Shown: positions 42,999-51,669 of the stretch, one piece after another | How positions within the stretch are numbered: the stretch's first letter is position 1 | Layout: every line of letters starts with the position of its first letter | Source of the DNA: UBA4416 sp020846025 | Lineage (GTDB): Bacteria > Bacteroidota > Bacteroidia > B-17B0 > Aurantibacillaceae | Length of the DNA stretch: 64,000 nucleotides | NCBI GenBank assembly: GCA_963169295.1 | Contig: CAUJDD010000036.1 | Location: 1-64,000, forward strand | Reading direction: 5' to 3' | Notes under the pieces: generated by a model | The model's database searches: none | The model's input: only the letters and a program-made list of their open reading frames with translations | What the model was told of the DNA's origin: nothing | Made by a program: the position numbers and the translations under genes

Positions 42999-43535
42999 AT
43001 GGGAAAGAGTCAGTATAAATTACAATTTGGAGGATTAGCGGTTGGAGAACATCAATTTGAATTTGAGATTACAGAAAAGTTCTTTGAACAATTTAGTGAA
43101 AGCGAAATTACAAAAGCCAACATTTTGGTAAAAGCCAAGCTGGTAAAACAAAACACTTTATTACATATCGTGTTCACGTTTGAAGGAACAGTTGGGCTGA
43201 GTTGCGATAGATGTTTGGTAGAGTACGATTGCCCAATCTCTGGACAAGAAAAATTAGTCATCAAACACGGTAATCCCGAAGAAAGTAATGATGAAATTTT
43301 AGTACTCAAAGAAGGAGTTGATGAGGTGGATTTTTCGCAATATTTGTACGAGTACATCGAGTTATCAATACCTAATCGTAGAGTGCCGTGTGATGATGAA
43401 GAAATGGAATATGACATAGATGTAGCTTGTGATGAAGAAACGCTTGCTAAATACAACGAACTAAAAACAGATATAGAACCAAGTGAAAATCCCGAATGGG
43501 AAAAATTAAAAAATATAAAGTTTAACAATAATTAA
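42999..43535 (+). CDS. DUF177 (YceD-like) protein
   Basis: The 178-residue protein has GTVGLSCDRCLVEYDCPISGQEKLVI, the Cys-containing core of YceD/DUF177, and a C-terminal acidic part with a conserved Cys (LSIPNRRVPCDDEEME). The family is almost always next to rpmF and has been linked to 23S rRNA processing in plants and bacteria. Here rpmF follows after 11 bases, so the operon order is the usual one. It has a good upstream promoter. Confidence 0.9.
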   Translation: MGKSQYKLQFGGLAVGEHQFEFEITEKFFEQFSESEITKANILVKAKLVKQNTLLHIVFTFEGTVGLSCDRCLVEYDCPISGQEKLVIKHGNPEESNDEILVLKEGVDEVDFSQYLYEYIELSIPNRRVPCDDEEMEYDIDVACDEETLAKYNELKTDIEPSENPEWEKLKNIKFNNN

Positions 43536-43546
43536 AATTACGAACC

Positions 43547-43735
43547 ATGCCTAATCCAAAACGAAAATTATCGAGATCGCGTAGAGATTCACGTCGTTCT
43601 ACATACAAAGCTCCTGTAATGACAATAGCTAAAGACACCACTACTGGTGAAGCTCACTTATTTCACCGTGCACATTGGTTTGAAGGAAAATTATATTACA
43701 AAGGAAAAGTAGTAATGGAAAAAGCTACTAAGTAA
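43547..43735 (+). CDS. rpmF: 50S ribosomal protein L32
   Basis: The 62-residue basic protein MPNPKRKLSRSRRDSRRSTYK is the L32 signature. It has no cysteine, so the zinc ribbon is absent, as is usual for many Bacteroidota L32 proteins. It is a part of the large ribosomal subunit near the peptide exit. A strong terminator follows. The fatty-acid genes plsX and fabH that often follow rpmF are not here. Confidence 0.97.
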   Translation: MPNPKRKLSRSRRDSRRSTYKAPVMTIAKDTTTGEAHLFHRAHWFEGKLYYKGKVVMEKATK

Positions 43736-43754
43736 TTTATAAATACAACCTAAC

Positions 43755-43788
43755 AAAGCCTTCTTGTGTAGTACAGGAAGGCTTTTTT
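43755..43788 (+). terminator. Rho-independent terminator after rpmF
   Basis: AAAGCCTTC (43755-43763) pairs perfectly with GAAGGCTTT (43777-43785) around a 13-base loop and is followed by more T residues. Confidence 0.88.
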
Positions 43789-43798
43789 AATTTGTTAT

Positions 43799-44026
43799 AT
43801 GACAAAAACAACTACACTTTTACTTTGCGCTCGCTGCCATCAATCCTTTGAATGCAAACCACATGACATCTCAAACTGTCATTGCTCAACAGTTGCATTA
43901 TCTGATGAAGAATTAAAATTTATTGCTTCGCAATATTCTAATTGTATTTGTAATACATGTTTATTAACTCTAAAAGCTAACTTTTTTAAAATTGGGATAG
44001 CACATTTCAAATCCTCACGCCAATAA
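43799..44026 (+). CDS. Cysteine-rich CWC-family small protein
   Basis: The 75-residue protein has the pattern CARCHQSFECKPHDISNCHC ... YSNCICNTCL, with seven or more Cys spaced as in the Cysteine_rich_CWC family (zinc-ribbon-like). No function is established. The ATG is 14 bases after the terminator hairpin, so expression depends on read-through or on a promoter within the loop. It overlaps the convergent phosphatase gene by 20 bases. Confidence 0.7.
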   Translation: MTKTTTLLLCARCHQSFECKPHDISNCHCSTVALSDEELKFIASQYSNCICNTCLLTLKANFFKIGIAHFKSSRQ

Positions 44027-46436
44027 TTGTAACATCGTCCACTTGTTCCAAATCACCTACCCAATTAGCAAATGTGGTTTCGAGTAATTTTTTCTGCTCT
44101 AACATTGGTAAATAAGAATTGACGACTAGTAATTCTCTCAAATTTTTTATCATAAATTTTTTACCTTTTTCTCCACCAAATTGATCAGGAAAACCATCTG
44201 TTAATGAATAAATAATATCATCTTTTTGTAATTTAATTTCGTGTAAAGTAAAAGAAATATCTTGTCGTTCATGTTTTCCTATAGGCATTTTGTCTGGTTT
44301 TATCTCTATAAGTTGTTTATTGCTGTAGATATGTTGCTGAATCGCATCAGATTCAACAAGCTCGTTATTACTATCACCAACTTTTCTAACTATCCATACA
44401 GGATTATTTGCAGCAGCAACAAATAATTTCAAATTTTTAAAATCATAAACGCATAATGAGCAATCCATTCCGTCTTTACCACCTTCTATCGTTCCATCGT
44501 TTTTTAAAGTTTCTATGATGATATTTCTTGTGTAGTTTAAAATCTCATGTGGTTTAGTATAACCATTTTTAACCGCCTCTTTAAGTGAGTTCATATTTAC
44601 CACACTCATAATAGCACCAGGAACACCATGCCCTGTACTATCTGCAGTTGCTAACACGAAATTTTCATTAGATAATTTTGATGTCCAATAAAAATCACCA
44701 CTGACCACATCTTTCGGTTTGAACAATACAAAATGGTCAGTTAAATTCTCAGTTAAACTTTTAGTTGTTGCAAGCATACTTCGTTGTATTCTTTCTGCGT
44801 AATTGATACTATCTGTTACTTCTTTATGCCGTTCTTCAATTACTTTTTTTTGTTCACTGATTAACGCATTCTGTTGTTGAGTTACTCGTTCCTTTGCTTC
44901 GATGATTATCTTTTGTTTCTGAGTTACTTTAAATCTATTGAATATGAAACCAGCAAATATCACTACTAAAATCAAACCACCATATAGGAAATAGCGCTGT
45001 TTTTTTTCTTGCTCAAACTTTAGAATGCTTATACTTCTTTCTTCGGCTAATTTAAGGCTATCGGCGGTTTGTTTTTTGTTGAACTCATATTGCATTGATA
45101 ATTGTACTGTTTTTTTAGTATTTTCATTATTATTAATACTGTCTTTATAAACAGTATATAGTTTATAATTGATATACGCTGATTTGTAATTACCTAAGAT
45201 ACTGTCAGCCTCTGACAATCCTAAGTAAATTTCTTTTTTATTATCTATATCATTCATTTCCTTAGCTATATCCAACCCTTTTTGTAGCCATTGTTTACCT
45301 TTTGATGCTTCATTCATTCTTACATAAACTCTTCCAATATTATTGTAAGCTGATGGGAAGTTAAACCTATAACCGATTTCTTCTGCTATTTTTAAGGAAG
45401 AAAAATAATTTTTCAATGCTTCAGAGTAATTTCCATTATTGAAGTGAACAACTCCAATATTGCTGTAAGAATCTATAATACCTATTTTATCACCTATTTC
45501 ATCTTGTATTTTCAATGCAGCATAATAATATTTTAAGGCTTCGGTATATTTTTCTTGATTGGAATATACAGCACCGATGCAGATGTATGAACGTGTAATG
45601 TTTTGTTTATCAATAATTTGTTCAAATAATTTTAAAGCAGTAAAATAATTTTTTAAAGCTTCAGAAAAATGTTCTTGTCTAAAATAAATTATTCCAATAT
45701 TTAAATATGAAGCAGCAATACCATATTTATCCCCTAATTTCTCACGTATTTTAAGAGAAATAAAATAATTTTTCAAAGCCTCAGGGTAATTCCCCTGAAC
45801 ATCATAAATTGTTCCAATGTCGTTATAAGAAACTGCAACTCCACGCAAATCGTTAATTTCTTCTTGTATTTTTAAAGCAATTGAATATGTTTTTAAAGCC
45901 TCAGGAAAATATCCTTGATAGTCATAAAGAAGTCCAATATTGTTATAACATATTGCAATTCCCCGTTTATCTCCTATCTCTTCTCTTATTTTTAAAGAAA
46001 CAGTATATTGTTTTAGAGCTTCTGAATATTTACCTTGACGTCTAAAAACATTTCCTATATTACAATATATGGTTGCAACGCTTTTTTTATTATTTAATTT
46101 CTCGCTTATTTTTAAAGCCTTATAATAGTTTGTTATGGCATTTGAAAAATTATCTTGATAGTAATTCATATTTCCAATACCATTGTAAGAAGTAACAACA
46201 GCTTTCATATATTGCAATCTCTCGGCAAGAATCATTGCTTGATTGTATAGTATGTTAGCGCTATCATAGTTTCCTATATCAAGATAAATTAGAGCCAAAT
46301 CTTGGATTGCTTTTACTTCATTCGTATCCTTTTTATCAACTTTTAGAATTTGTAATAAACTATCAATTTCACGGTTTTGAGAAGAACCTTGGAAAATAAA
46401 AAATAAAAAAGTAAGCGTATATGTAAGTTTTTTCAT
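44007..46436 (-). CDS. TPR sensor with SpoIIE/PP2C-type phosphatase domain (copy 3 of 3)
   Basis: The 809-residue protein has a signal peptide (MKKLTYTLTFLFFIFQGSSQ), about eight regular 40-residue TPRs (80-400, motif IGxxYxxQGxYxEALKxYxxALKIxEEIGD), a membrane helix (481-502), a coiled linker ending VTDSINYAERIQRSML and a SpoIIE-type domain from about 575 with GDFYWTSK, ADSTGHGVPGAIMS and SLTDGFPDQFGGEKGKKFMI. The TPR array is longer and more regular than in copies 1 and 2, and its catalytic part is the most diverged of the three. A lone gene, divergent from the KS cluster. Confidence 0.92.
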   Translation of the reverse strand: MKKLTYTLTFLFFIFQGSSQNREIDSLLQILKVDKKDTNEVKAIQDLALIYLDIGNYDSANILYNQAMILAERLQYMKAVVTSYNGIGNMNYYQDNFSNAITNYYKALKISEKLNNKKSVATIYCNIGNVFRRQGKYSEALKQYTVSLKIREEIGDKRGIAICYNNIGLLYDYQGYFPEALKTYSIALKIQEEINDLRGVAVSYNDIGTIYDVQGNYPEALKNYFISLKIREKLGDKYGIAASYLNIGIIYFRQEHFSEALKNYFTALKLFEQIIDKQNITRSYICIGAVYSNQEKYTEALKYYYAALKIQDEIGDKIGIIDSYSNIGVVHFNNGNYSEALKNYFSSLKIAEEIGYRFNFPSAYNNIGRVYVRMNEASKGKQWLQKGLDIAKEMNDIDNKKEIYLGLSEADSILGNYKSAYINYKLYTVYKDSINNNENTKKTVQLSMQYEFNKKQTADSLKLAEERSISILKFEQEKKQRYFLYGGLILVVIFAGFIFNRFKVTQKQKIIIEAKERVTQQQNALISEQKKVIEERHKEVTDSINYAERIQRSMLATTKSLTENLTDHFVLFKPKDVVSGDFYWTSKLSNENFVLATADSTGHGVPGAIMSVVNMNSLKEAVKNGYTKPHEILNYTRNIIIETLKNDGTIEGGKDGMDCSLCVYDFKNLKLFVAAANNPVWIVRKVGDSNNELVESDAIQQHIYSNKQLIEIKPDKMPIGKHERQDISFTLHEIKLQKDDIIYSLTDGFPDQFGGEKGKKFMIKNLRELLVVNSYLPMLEQKKLLETTFANWVGDLEQVDDVTIIGVRI

Positions 46437-46493
46437 ACTTAGATATGTAAAAATAAGAAAATTTTTGTCGCAATATCCGATAAGAAAAAATCT

Positions 46494-46501
46494 TACATTT
46501 G
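46494..46501 (+). promoter_or_regulatory. Bacteroidota -7 box just before the KS cluster
   Basis: TACATTTG, an exact -7 match, ends seven bases before the ATG at 46509. The transcript would be almost leaderless. The nearest TTG (46465) is 26 bases upstream, beyond the usual spacing, so support is moderate. Confidence 0.45.
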
Positions 46502-46508
46502 TGTTTTA

Positions 46509-47642
46509 ATGATACTTGCATCGTATAACAATATAATTAGTCCATTAGGTTTTACAACGGAACAAAATTATCGTGCAGTATTAAATTCAGAAATAGCAGT
46601 TAAGCCCACCCAACTCCATTTTTCTAACGATGCGTTTTGTGTTGGAAAAATAAATGATGAATTAATTAATCAATATTTTTCTTCGATTGGAGACACAAAT
46701 CAGCACACTCGCTTAGAAAAACTGAGTATTTTATCTATACAAGATGTATTAAATAAAAGCAATATAAATCCTCAAGATGAAAAATTATTAGTTATTTATT
46801 CAACCACCAAAGGAAATATTGATATTCTTGAAGATGCCTATCCAACTATAGATTCAAAGCGGGTTTATCTTCATCAACTAGCGCAACACTTACAAAATCA
46901 CTTTCAATTTAAACAGCAACCTATTGTTTTATCCAATGCCTGTATATCGGGTATTTTGGCAATTATAATGGCGCAACGCTGGATACAAAGCGGACAATTT
47001 AATCACGTAATTGTGTGTGGAGGTGATATCTTATCAGAATTTACAATAAGTGGTTTTAAATCGTTTAACGCTTTAAGTACTGTACCATGCAAGCCGTTTG
47101 ATGCAAATCGAACTGGCATTAATCTAGGTGAAGCAGTTTCAAGCATCTTATTATCAAACCAAGAATATTTATCGTCTCCTTATCAAACAGTCATTGAAGC
47201 GGGCTCCTCAGCTAATGATGCAAACCATATTTCGGGCCCTTCAAGAAATGGTGATGGCTTGTATCAATGTTTACAAATTATTTTACAAAATGAACCATTA
47301 GATAGTTGTGGATTTATCTCGGCACACGGCACTGCCACCCCTTTTAATGATGAGATGGAATCTATTGCTATTGACAGAAGTGGTTTAAATACAATTCCAG
47401 TAAATAGTTTAAAAGGTTATTATGGTCACACACTTGGTGCGGCAGGTGTATTAGAAACAGTTTTATCTTTAGAGTCATTAAAACATCAAACCTTAATTAA
47501 GTCGCAAGGATTTGATAACATAGGTGTAAGCGGAAAAATATCCGTTATAAAACAACACAGTCCTGCAAGTTTTTCATCATTCATTAAAACAGCTTCGGGT
47601 TTTGGTGGATGTAATGCAGCAGCTATATTTAAAAAAATATGA
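46509..47642 (+). CDS. Beta-ketoacyl synthase (KS) 1
   Basis: The 377-residue thiolase-fold enzyme has the complete catalytic set: Cys145 (LSNACISGIL), His273 (SAHGTATPFNDE) and His307 (KGYYGHTLGAAG). It performs decarboxylative condensation of an acyl group with malonyl-ACP. Sequence features are closer to the KSs of aryl polyene/flexirubin-type clusters than to primary FabF. It is the first gene of a tightly packed operon (overlap of four bases with the next). Confidence 0.9.
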   Translation: MILASYNNIISPLGFTTEQNYRAVLNSEIAVKPTQLHFSNDAFCVGKINDELINQYFSSIGDTNQHTRLEKLSILSIQDVLNKSNINPQDEKLLVIYSTTKGNIDILEDAYPTIDSKRVYLHQLAQHLQNHFQFKQQPIVLSNACISGILAIIMAQRWIQSGQFNHVIVCGGDILSEFTISGFKSFNALSTVPCKPFDANRTGINLGEAVSSILLSNQEYLSSPYQTVIEAGSSANDANHISGPSRNGDGLYQCLQIILQNEPLDSCGFISAHGTATPFNDEMESIAIDRSGLNTIPVNSLKGYYGHTLGAAGVLETVLSLESLKHQTLIKSQGFDNIGVSGKISVIKQHSPASFSSFIKTASGFGGCNAAAIFKKI

Positions 47643-48283
47643 ATACCATTATTTCATACGCACACATCAAACACAACCAAATAGCTGTAAATGGCAAATT
47701 AGTTTTGCATTTACCAGATAAATCTTATGCCGAATTTTTAACCGAAACTTATAAAACTCTACAAATTAGCTATCCTAAATTTTATAAAATGGATGCGCAA
47801 TGCAAATTGGCATTTTTAGCCATGGAGTTTGCAAGTAAAGACACCAACTTTTTTACTGAAAACGATTTATCAAAAACCGCTATTGTGCTTTCAAACGCAT
47901 CTGCTAGTTTAGAAACCGACCAAGTACATCAAAAATCTATAAACGATAAACAAAACTATTTTCCATCGCCTGCTGTGTTTGTATATACATTACCCAATAT
48001 AACCATTGGCGAAATAGCAATCCGACATCATATTACTGGCGAAAATGCCTTTTTTGTTTGTCCGCAATTCGACGGAGAGCTATTCACGAATTACATTCAT
48101 TTACTTAGCCAAACTAATACAGAGGCTGTTGTAGGTGGCTGGATAAATTCGGATAATAACAATTATGAAGCCTTTATTTTTTTAGTTCAAAACATCGAAA
48201 ATCTAAATAAAAACAGTATTTTTAAACCACTTAATCAAATAACAATTACTAATTTATATAATCAAACATCATGGATGCATTAA
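47639..48283 (+). CDS. KS-like/accessory protein of a polyene-type cluster
   Basis: The 214-residue protein has a weak thiolase-like pattern (KTAIVLSNASASLETD, FPSPAVFVYTLPNITIGEIAIRHHITGENAFFV), as in the small beta-ketoacyl-synthase-N-terminal-like proteins that recur in Bacteroidota flexirubin/aryl polyene gene clusters. No Cys-His-His set is present, so it is not catalytic as a KS by itself. It overlaps the upstream KS gene by four bases and the ACP gene by 13. A structural or partner role is inferred. Confidence 0.65.
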   Translation: MNTIISYAHIKHNQIAVNGKLVLHLPDKSYAEFLTETYKTLQISYPKFYKMDAQCKLAFLAMEFASKDTNFFTENDLSKTAIVLSNASASLETDQVHQKSINDKQNYFPSPAVFVYTLPNITIGEIAIRHHITGENAFFVCPQFDGELFTNYIHLLSQTNTEAVVGGWINSDNNNYEAFIFLVQNIENLNKNSIFKPLNQITITNLYNQTSWMH

Positions 48284-48528
48284 TAGAAAAACTAAAAGCA
48301 CAAATTATTGAGCAATTAAACTTAGCTGAAGTTAAACCAGAAGATATTAACCCTGAAGCTCCTTTATTTGGCGATGGATTGGGATTAGATTCTATTGATG
48401 CGCTTGAATTAATCGTACTATTAGAAAAGCATTATGGCATAAAAATTCAAGATCCAAAAGATGGAAAAACAATTTTCCAATCTGTAAAAACTATGGCTGA
48501 ATATATTAAGTCTCAAGGCAAAGCATAA
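48271..48528 (+). CDS. Acyl carrier protein
   Basis: The 85-residue protein has the phosphopantetheine site GLGLDSIDALEL with Ser41, in the usual four-helix frame. It would carry the growing chain between the KS enzymes on both sides. Its start overlaps the upstream gene by 13 bases and the next KS begins six bases after its stop. It is a dedicated ACP of this cluster, not the primary AcpP, judging by context. Confidence 0.9.
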   Translation: MDALIEKLKAQIIEQLNLAEVKPEDINPEAPLFGDGLGLDSIDALELIVLLEKHYGIKIQDPKDGKTIFQSVKTMAEYIKSQGKA

Positions 48529-48534
48529 ACGTAC

Positions 48535-49734
48535 TTGTCTCAACGTATTTTTATAACAGGTTTAGGAATGATCTCTGCTATTGGTAACAATGTGCAGGAA
48601 TGTTTTCATTCATTAGCTCAATCTAAAACGGGTATTGGTAAAATAAATTACCTTGGTACACGACACAAAGATGATTTTGTGGCTGGTGAAGTTAAATTAT
48701 CCAATGAGCAATTGGCAAGCCTAGTAGGAGATTCTAATCCAACATTAAATAGAAATTCGTACTTAGCCATGTTGGCAGCTAAAGAAGCCGTTGTGCATTC
48801 GGGTATAAATCCTAATGACGGTAAGCGCACTGGTGTTATTTCTTCAACCACTGTTGCCGGTATGGCTAAAACCGAACTGTATTACAAAAATTTATTGGAA
48901 GATCCTGAACACTTGTATGTTTTAGATACACACGACTGCGGCGACAGCACTGAACGTATTGCCGATTACATAGGCAATGTAGATTATGTAACTACCATTT
49001 CTACTGCTTGTTCATCGGCAGCTAATGCAATTATGCTAGGTAGTAGAATGATTAAGCATGGATTATTAGATAGAGCAATTGTAGGAGGTGTAGATGCACT
49101 TTCAAAGTTTACGTTTAATGGATTTAATACCTTAATGATATTGGATAAAGAATGGTGTAAACCATTTGATGAAAACAGAAAAGGATTAAACTTAGGCGAA
49201 GGCGCAGCGTTTTTAGTAATAGAAGGTGAACAGGCTTTAAAAGAACGTGGAGGAAAAGCACTTGCTGAAGTGGTAGGTTATTCTAATACCAATGATGCGT
49301 ATCATCAAACCGCATCATCACCCGATGGTTTTGGCGCTACATTGGCAATACAACAAGCTTTGGAAATGAGTGGCGTATCACCCGCAGAAATAGATTATAT
49401 CAATATGCACGGCACAGGAACGCCTAATAACGATGCTTCAGAAAGCATTGCTACTAAAACTATATTTGGAAACAAAGTACCAAAATTTAGTTCTACAAAA
49501 GCATATACAGGACACACCTTAGCTGCTGCTGCAAGTATAGAGGCTGTTATATCGGTTTTATCTATTCAAAACGATATGATTTTTCCTAACCTAAACTTTA
49601 CCACAGCTATTACAGATACTCAATTAGTTCCTGAAACAGAATTGGTGAAGACACCTGTAAATACTGTGCTTTCAAATTCGTTTGGGTTTGGGGGTAATTG
49701 CTCATCATTAATCTTTAAAAAAGTAAAAGCGTGA
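48535..49734 (+). CDS. Beta-ketoacyl synthase (KS) 2, TTG start
   Basis: The 399-residue FabF-like enzyme has Cys159 (ISTACSSAANA), His292 (MHGTGTPNND) and His327 (KAYTGHTLAAAA). The only plausible start is the TTG at 48535, since the fold begins RIFITGLGMISAIG directly after it and the first in-frame Met lies within that motif. It pairs with the chain-length-factor-like protein encoded next, with a four-base overlap of the genes, as in KS-alpha/KS-beta heterodimers. Confidence 0.9.
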   Translation: MSQRIFITGLGMISAIGNNVQECFHSLAQSKTGIGKINYLGTRHKDDFVAGEVKLSNEQLASLVGDSNPTLNRNSYLAMLAAKEAVVHSGINPNDGKRTGVISSTTVAGMAKTELYYKNLLEDPEHLYVLDTHDCGDSTERIADYIGNVDYVTTISTACSSAANAIMLGSRMIKHGLLDRAIVGGVDALSKFTFNGFNTLMILDKEWCKPFDENRKGLNLGEGAAFLVIEGEQALKERGGKALAEVVGYSNTNDAYHQTASSPDGFGATLAIQQALEMSGVSPAEIDYINMHGTGTPNNDASESIATKTIFGNKVPKFSSTKAYTGHTLAAAASIEAVISVLSIQNDMIFPNLNFTTAITDTQLVPETELVKTPVNTVLSNSFGFGGNCSSLIFKKVKA

Positions 49735-50786
49735 GTAAAGTGTATATAAATGGTACAGGTTGTATTTCGCCTCAAAACACAATTGATAACCAATGGTTTT
49801 TTGAGTCATTAACACCTGCTCAAAATGATTACTTTAACGCTATTGAGCCTTCTTATAAAGAATTTATTACGCCCAACTTACTTCGTAGAATGGGGTGTGC
49901 CATAAAAATGGGCGTAGCTGCAGGAAATATTGCATTACAAGAAGCGAATGTTACTCAAGTTGATGCCATAATTACAGGTACGGGATTAGGCTGTTTTGAA
50001 GACAGTGAACGTTTTTTATTAGCATTAATTAATAACGATGAACAATTTTTAACGCCAACATCTTTCATACAATCTACACACAACACCGTTGGTGCTCAAA
50101 TAGGATTGATTATGAAATGCCATGCCTATAATTATACTTATGTGCATCGTGGTTTTTCATTTGAAAGTGCAATGATTGATGCACTCATGTTATTTAAAGA
50201 GGGTAAACAAAAAATACTTATTGGTGGTATTGAAGAACACACGCCTACCTATGTTCAGTTAATAAGAAAAGCTAATAAACTACAAACACAGCCAAATCCA
50301 ATTTGGATATCAACACATAAAGGCGTTCAATTAAGTGAGGGCGCTACTTTTTTTGTATTAGAAAATCAACGCACTAGTTCCTCTTTGGCTTGTTTGCTTG
50401 ATGTACAAACTTTATATAAACCCAAAACCTCATCGGATGTTTTAGAAAAATTAATTCTATTTTTAAAATCACATCAATTAGATTTAAGTCAAATTGGTGT
50501 GTGTGTGATGGGCTTTAGCGGAGATGTTGATTTTGATAAGATGTTACAAGAATTGTTACCAACTGTTAAACAAAACAGCTCGGTTGTTACTTTTAAAAAC
50601 GCTTGTGGTGAATATCACACGGCTTCTGCTTTTGCAGTATATACAGCTTCTAAAATTTTGAAACGTCAAAGTATTCCTAATACACTTGCTATTGAGAATA
50701 AAAAATTAGCCGAATTAAAATTCGCTTTAATTATTAACCAATATTTAGGAATTAATTATTCTTTTACATTATTAAGTAAATGCTAG
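49731..50786 (+). CDS. Chain-length-factor-like KS homologue lacking the active-site Cys
   Basis: The 351-residue protein starts (GTG at 49731) four bases inside the KS 2 gene. It has KS fold blocks (INGTGCISPQNT; MGCAIKMGVAAGNIALQEA; ITGTGLGCFEDSERF; LSEGATFFVLEN) but where KS enzymes have TACSS it reads YVHRGFSFESA, so the nucleophile is absent. The last His region (GEYHTASAFAVY) is partly kept. This is the pattern of KS-beta/chain-length factors, which pair with an active KS and set product length. The substrate is unknown. Confidence 0.8.
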   Translation: MSKVYINGTGCISPQNTIDNQWFFESLTPAQNDYFNAIEPSYKEFITPNLLRRMGCAIKMGVAAGNIALQEANVTQVDAIITGTGLGCFEDSERFLLALINNDEQFLTPTSFIQSTHNTVGAQIGLIMKCHAYNYTYVHRGFSFESAMIDALMLFKEGKQKILIGGIEEHTPTYVQLIRKANKLQTQPNPIWISTHKGVQLSEGATFFVLENQRTSSSLACLLDVQTLYKPKTSSDVLEKLILFLKSHQLDLSQIGVCVMGFSGDVDFDKMLQELLPTVKQNSSVVTFKNACGEYHTASAFAVYTASKILKRQSIPNTLAIENKKLAELKFALIINQYLGINYSFTLLSKC

Positions 50787-50813
50787 ATAAAATAATTAAG
50801 TAATACAATATAA

Positions 50814-51578
50814 ATGGATGTAATTATAAAAAATAAACATCGTATTGTTGTACTTGTATTTCTTATTGGTTTAGGAATACTCTATTATTGTAGTTTTAGT
50901 TGGATAGGTTGGATAATCTGGATTTTTTGTTTTTTAATCATTGAGTTTTGCGGTGCCTATTTTATCCAACTTAATTTTCATCTACAAACTACTAATAAGT
51001 TAAACACCATTAAGCCTTCGGTTATGCTTAGTTTTGATGATGGACCACACGCCAAAAACACACCTTTGGTTTTAGAGATATTAGATGCTCATCAAATAAA
51101 AGCCGTATTTTTTTTAATCGGTAAAAATATACAAGGGCAAGAGGAAATTGTGAAACAGATTGTTGACAAAGGTCATTTAATTGGAAATCACAGCTTCTCA
51201 CACCATCATTTGATAGATGTGTGGTCGTCAAAAAGAGTTTTAGACGACTTAAAACAATGCCAACACTTAATTAAACAATACCAGCCACAAAGTCTATTGT
51301 TTCGACCTCCTTTTGGTGTAACAAATCCTAATATTGCAAAAGCAGTTAAGCAATTACAATTACACACCATAGGCTGGAATATTCGCAGTTACGATACTTC
51401 AACACAGAATATCTCTGAGATTAAACAACGTATATTAAACAAACTTAAACCTAATTCCATCATTTTGCTTCATGATAGATTAGACGTAATGCCAAAACTA
51501 TTAAATGAATTAATTCCTGAGATAAAAAACCTTGGATTTGAATTTAGTATTGAATTACCAAAACCAACTAACGATTAA
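50814..51578 (+). CDS. Polysaccharide deacetylase (NodB-like) family membrane protein
   Basis: The 254-residue protein has two N-terminal membrane helices (about 10-55) and a NodB-type domain with MLSFDDGPHAKNTP (catalytic Asp75/Asp76), GNHSFSHHHL (His126, His130, metal ligands), FRPPFGVTNP and IILLHD. Enzymes of the family deacetylate N-acetylglucosamine polymers or other acetylated substrates. It lies 27 bases after the KS genes in the same direction, so it is probably part of the cluster. A polysaccharide deacetylase in this position recurs in some Bacteroidota polyene clusters, but its target is not known. Confidence 0.85.
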   Translation: MDVIIKNKHRIVVLVFLIGLGILYYCSFSWIGWIIWIFCFLIIEFCGAYFIQLNFHLQTTNKLNTIKPSVMLSFDDGPHAKNTPLVLEILDAHQIKAVFFLIGKNIQGQEEIVKQIVDKGHLIGNHSFSHHHLIDVWSSKRVLDDLKQCQHLIKQYQPQSLLFRPPFGVTNPNIAKAVKQLQLHTIGWNIRSYDTSTQNISEIKQRILNKLKPNSIILLHDRLDVMPKLLNELIPEIKNLGFEFSIELPKPTND

Positions 51579-51612
51579 TGACTATCTTTCTAATGTTAGT
51601 TTTACTCCAGAT

Positions 51613-51646
51613 AAAAAAATCGACAAAATTCTTTGTCGATTTTTTT
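51613..51646. terminator. Bidirectional terminator between the KS cluster and sdhB
   Basis: AAAAAAATCGACAAA (51613-51627), loop ATTC, then the exact complement TTTGTCGATTTTTTT (51632-51646). A 15-base perfect stem with A/T runs on both sides serves both convergent transcripts. Confidence 0.9.
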
Positions 51647-51669
51647 ATTCAAAGTTGATTTAAATGAGT

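Noticed and set aside
43052..43528. 158-codon minus-strand frame opposite the DUF177 gene
   Set aside because: Ser-rich shadow of a recognised gene that has a promoter and the conserved rpmF context.
45230..46200. 120-base periodicity as a DNA repeat array
   Set aside because: It reflects 40-residue TPR motifs of the phosphatase; the DNA units themselves are well diverged.
46509..51578. Complete flexirubin or aryl polyene cluster
   Set aside because: Ketoreductase, dehydratase, ammonia-lyase, acyltransferase and export genes are not in the window.
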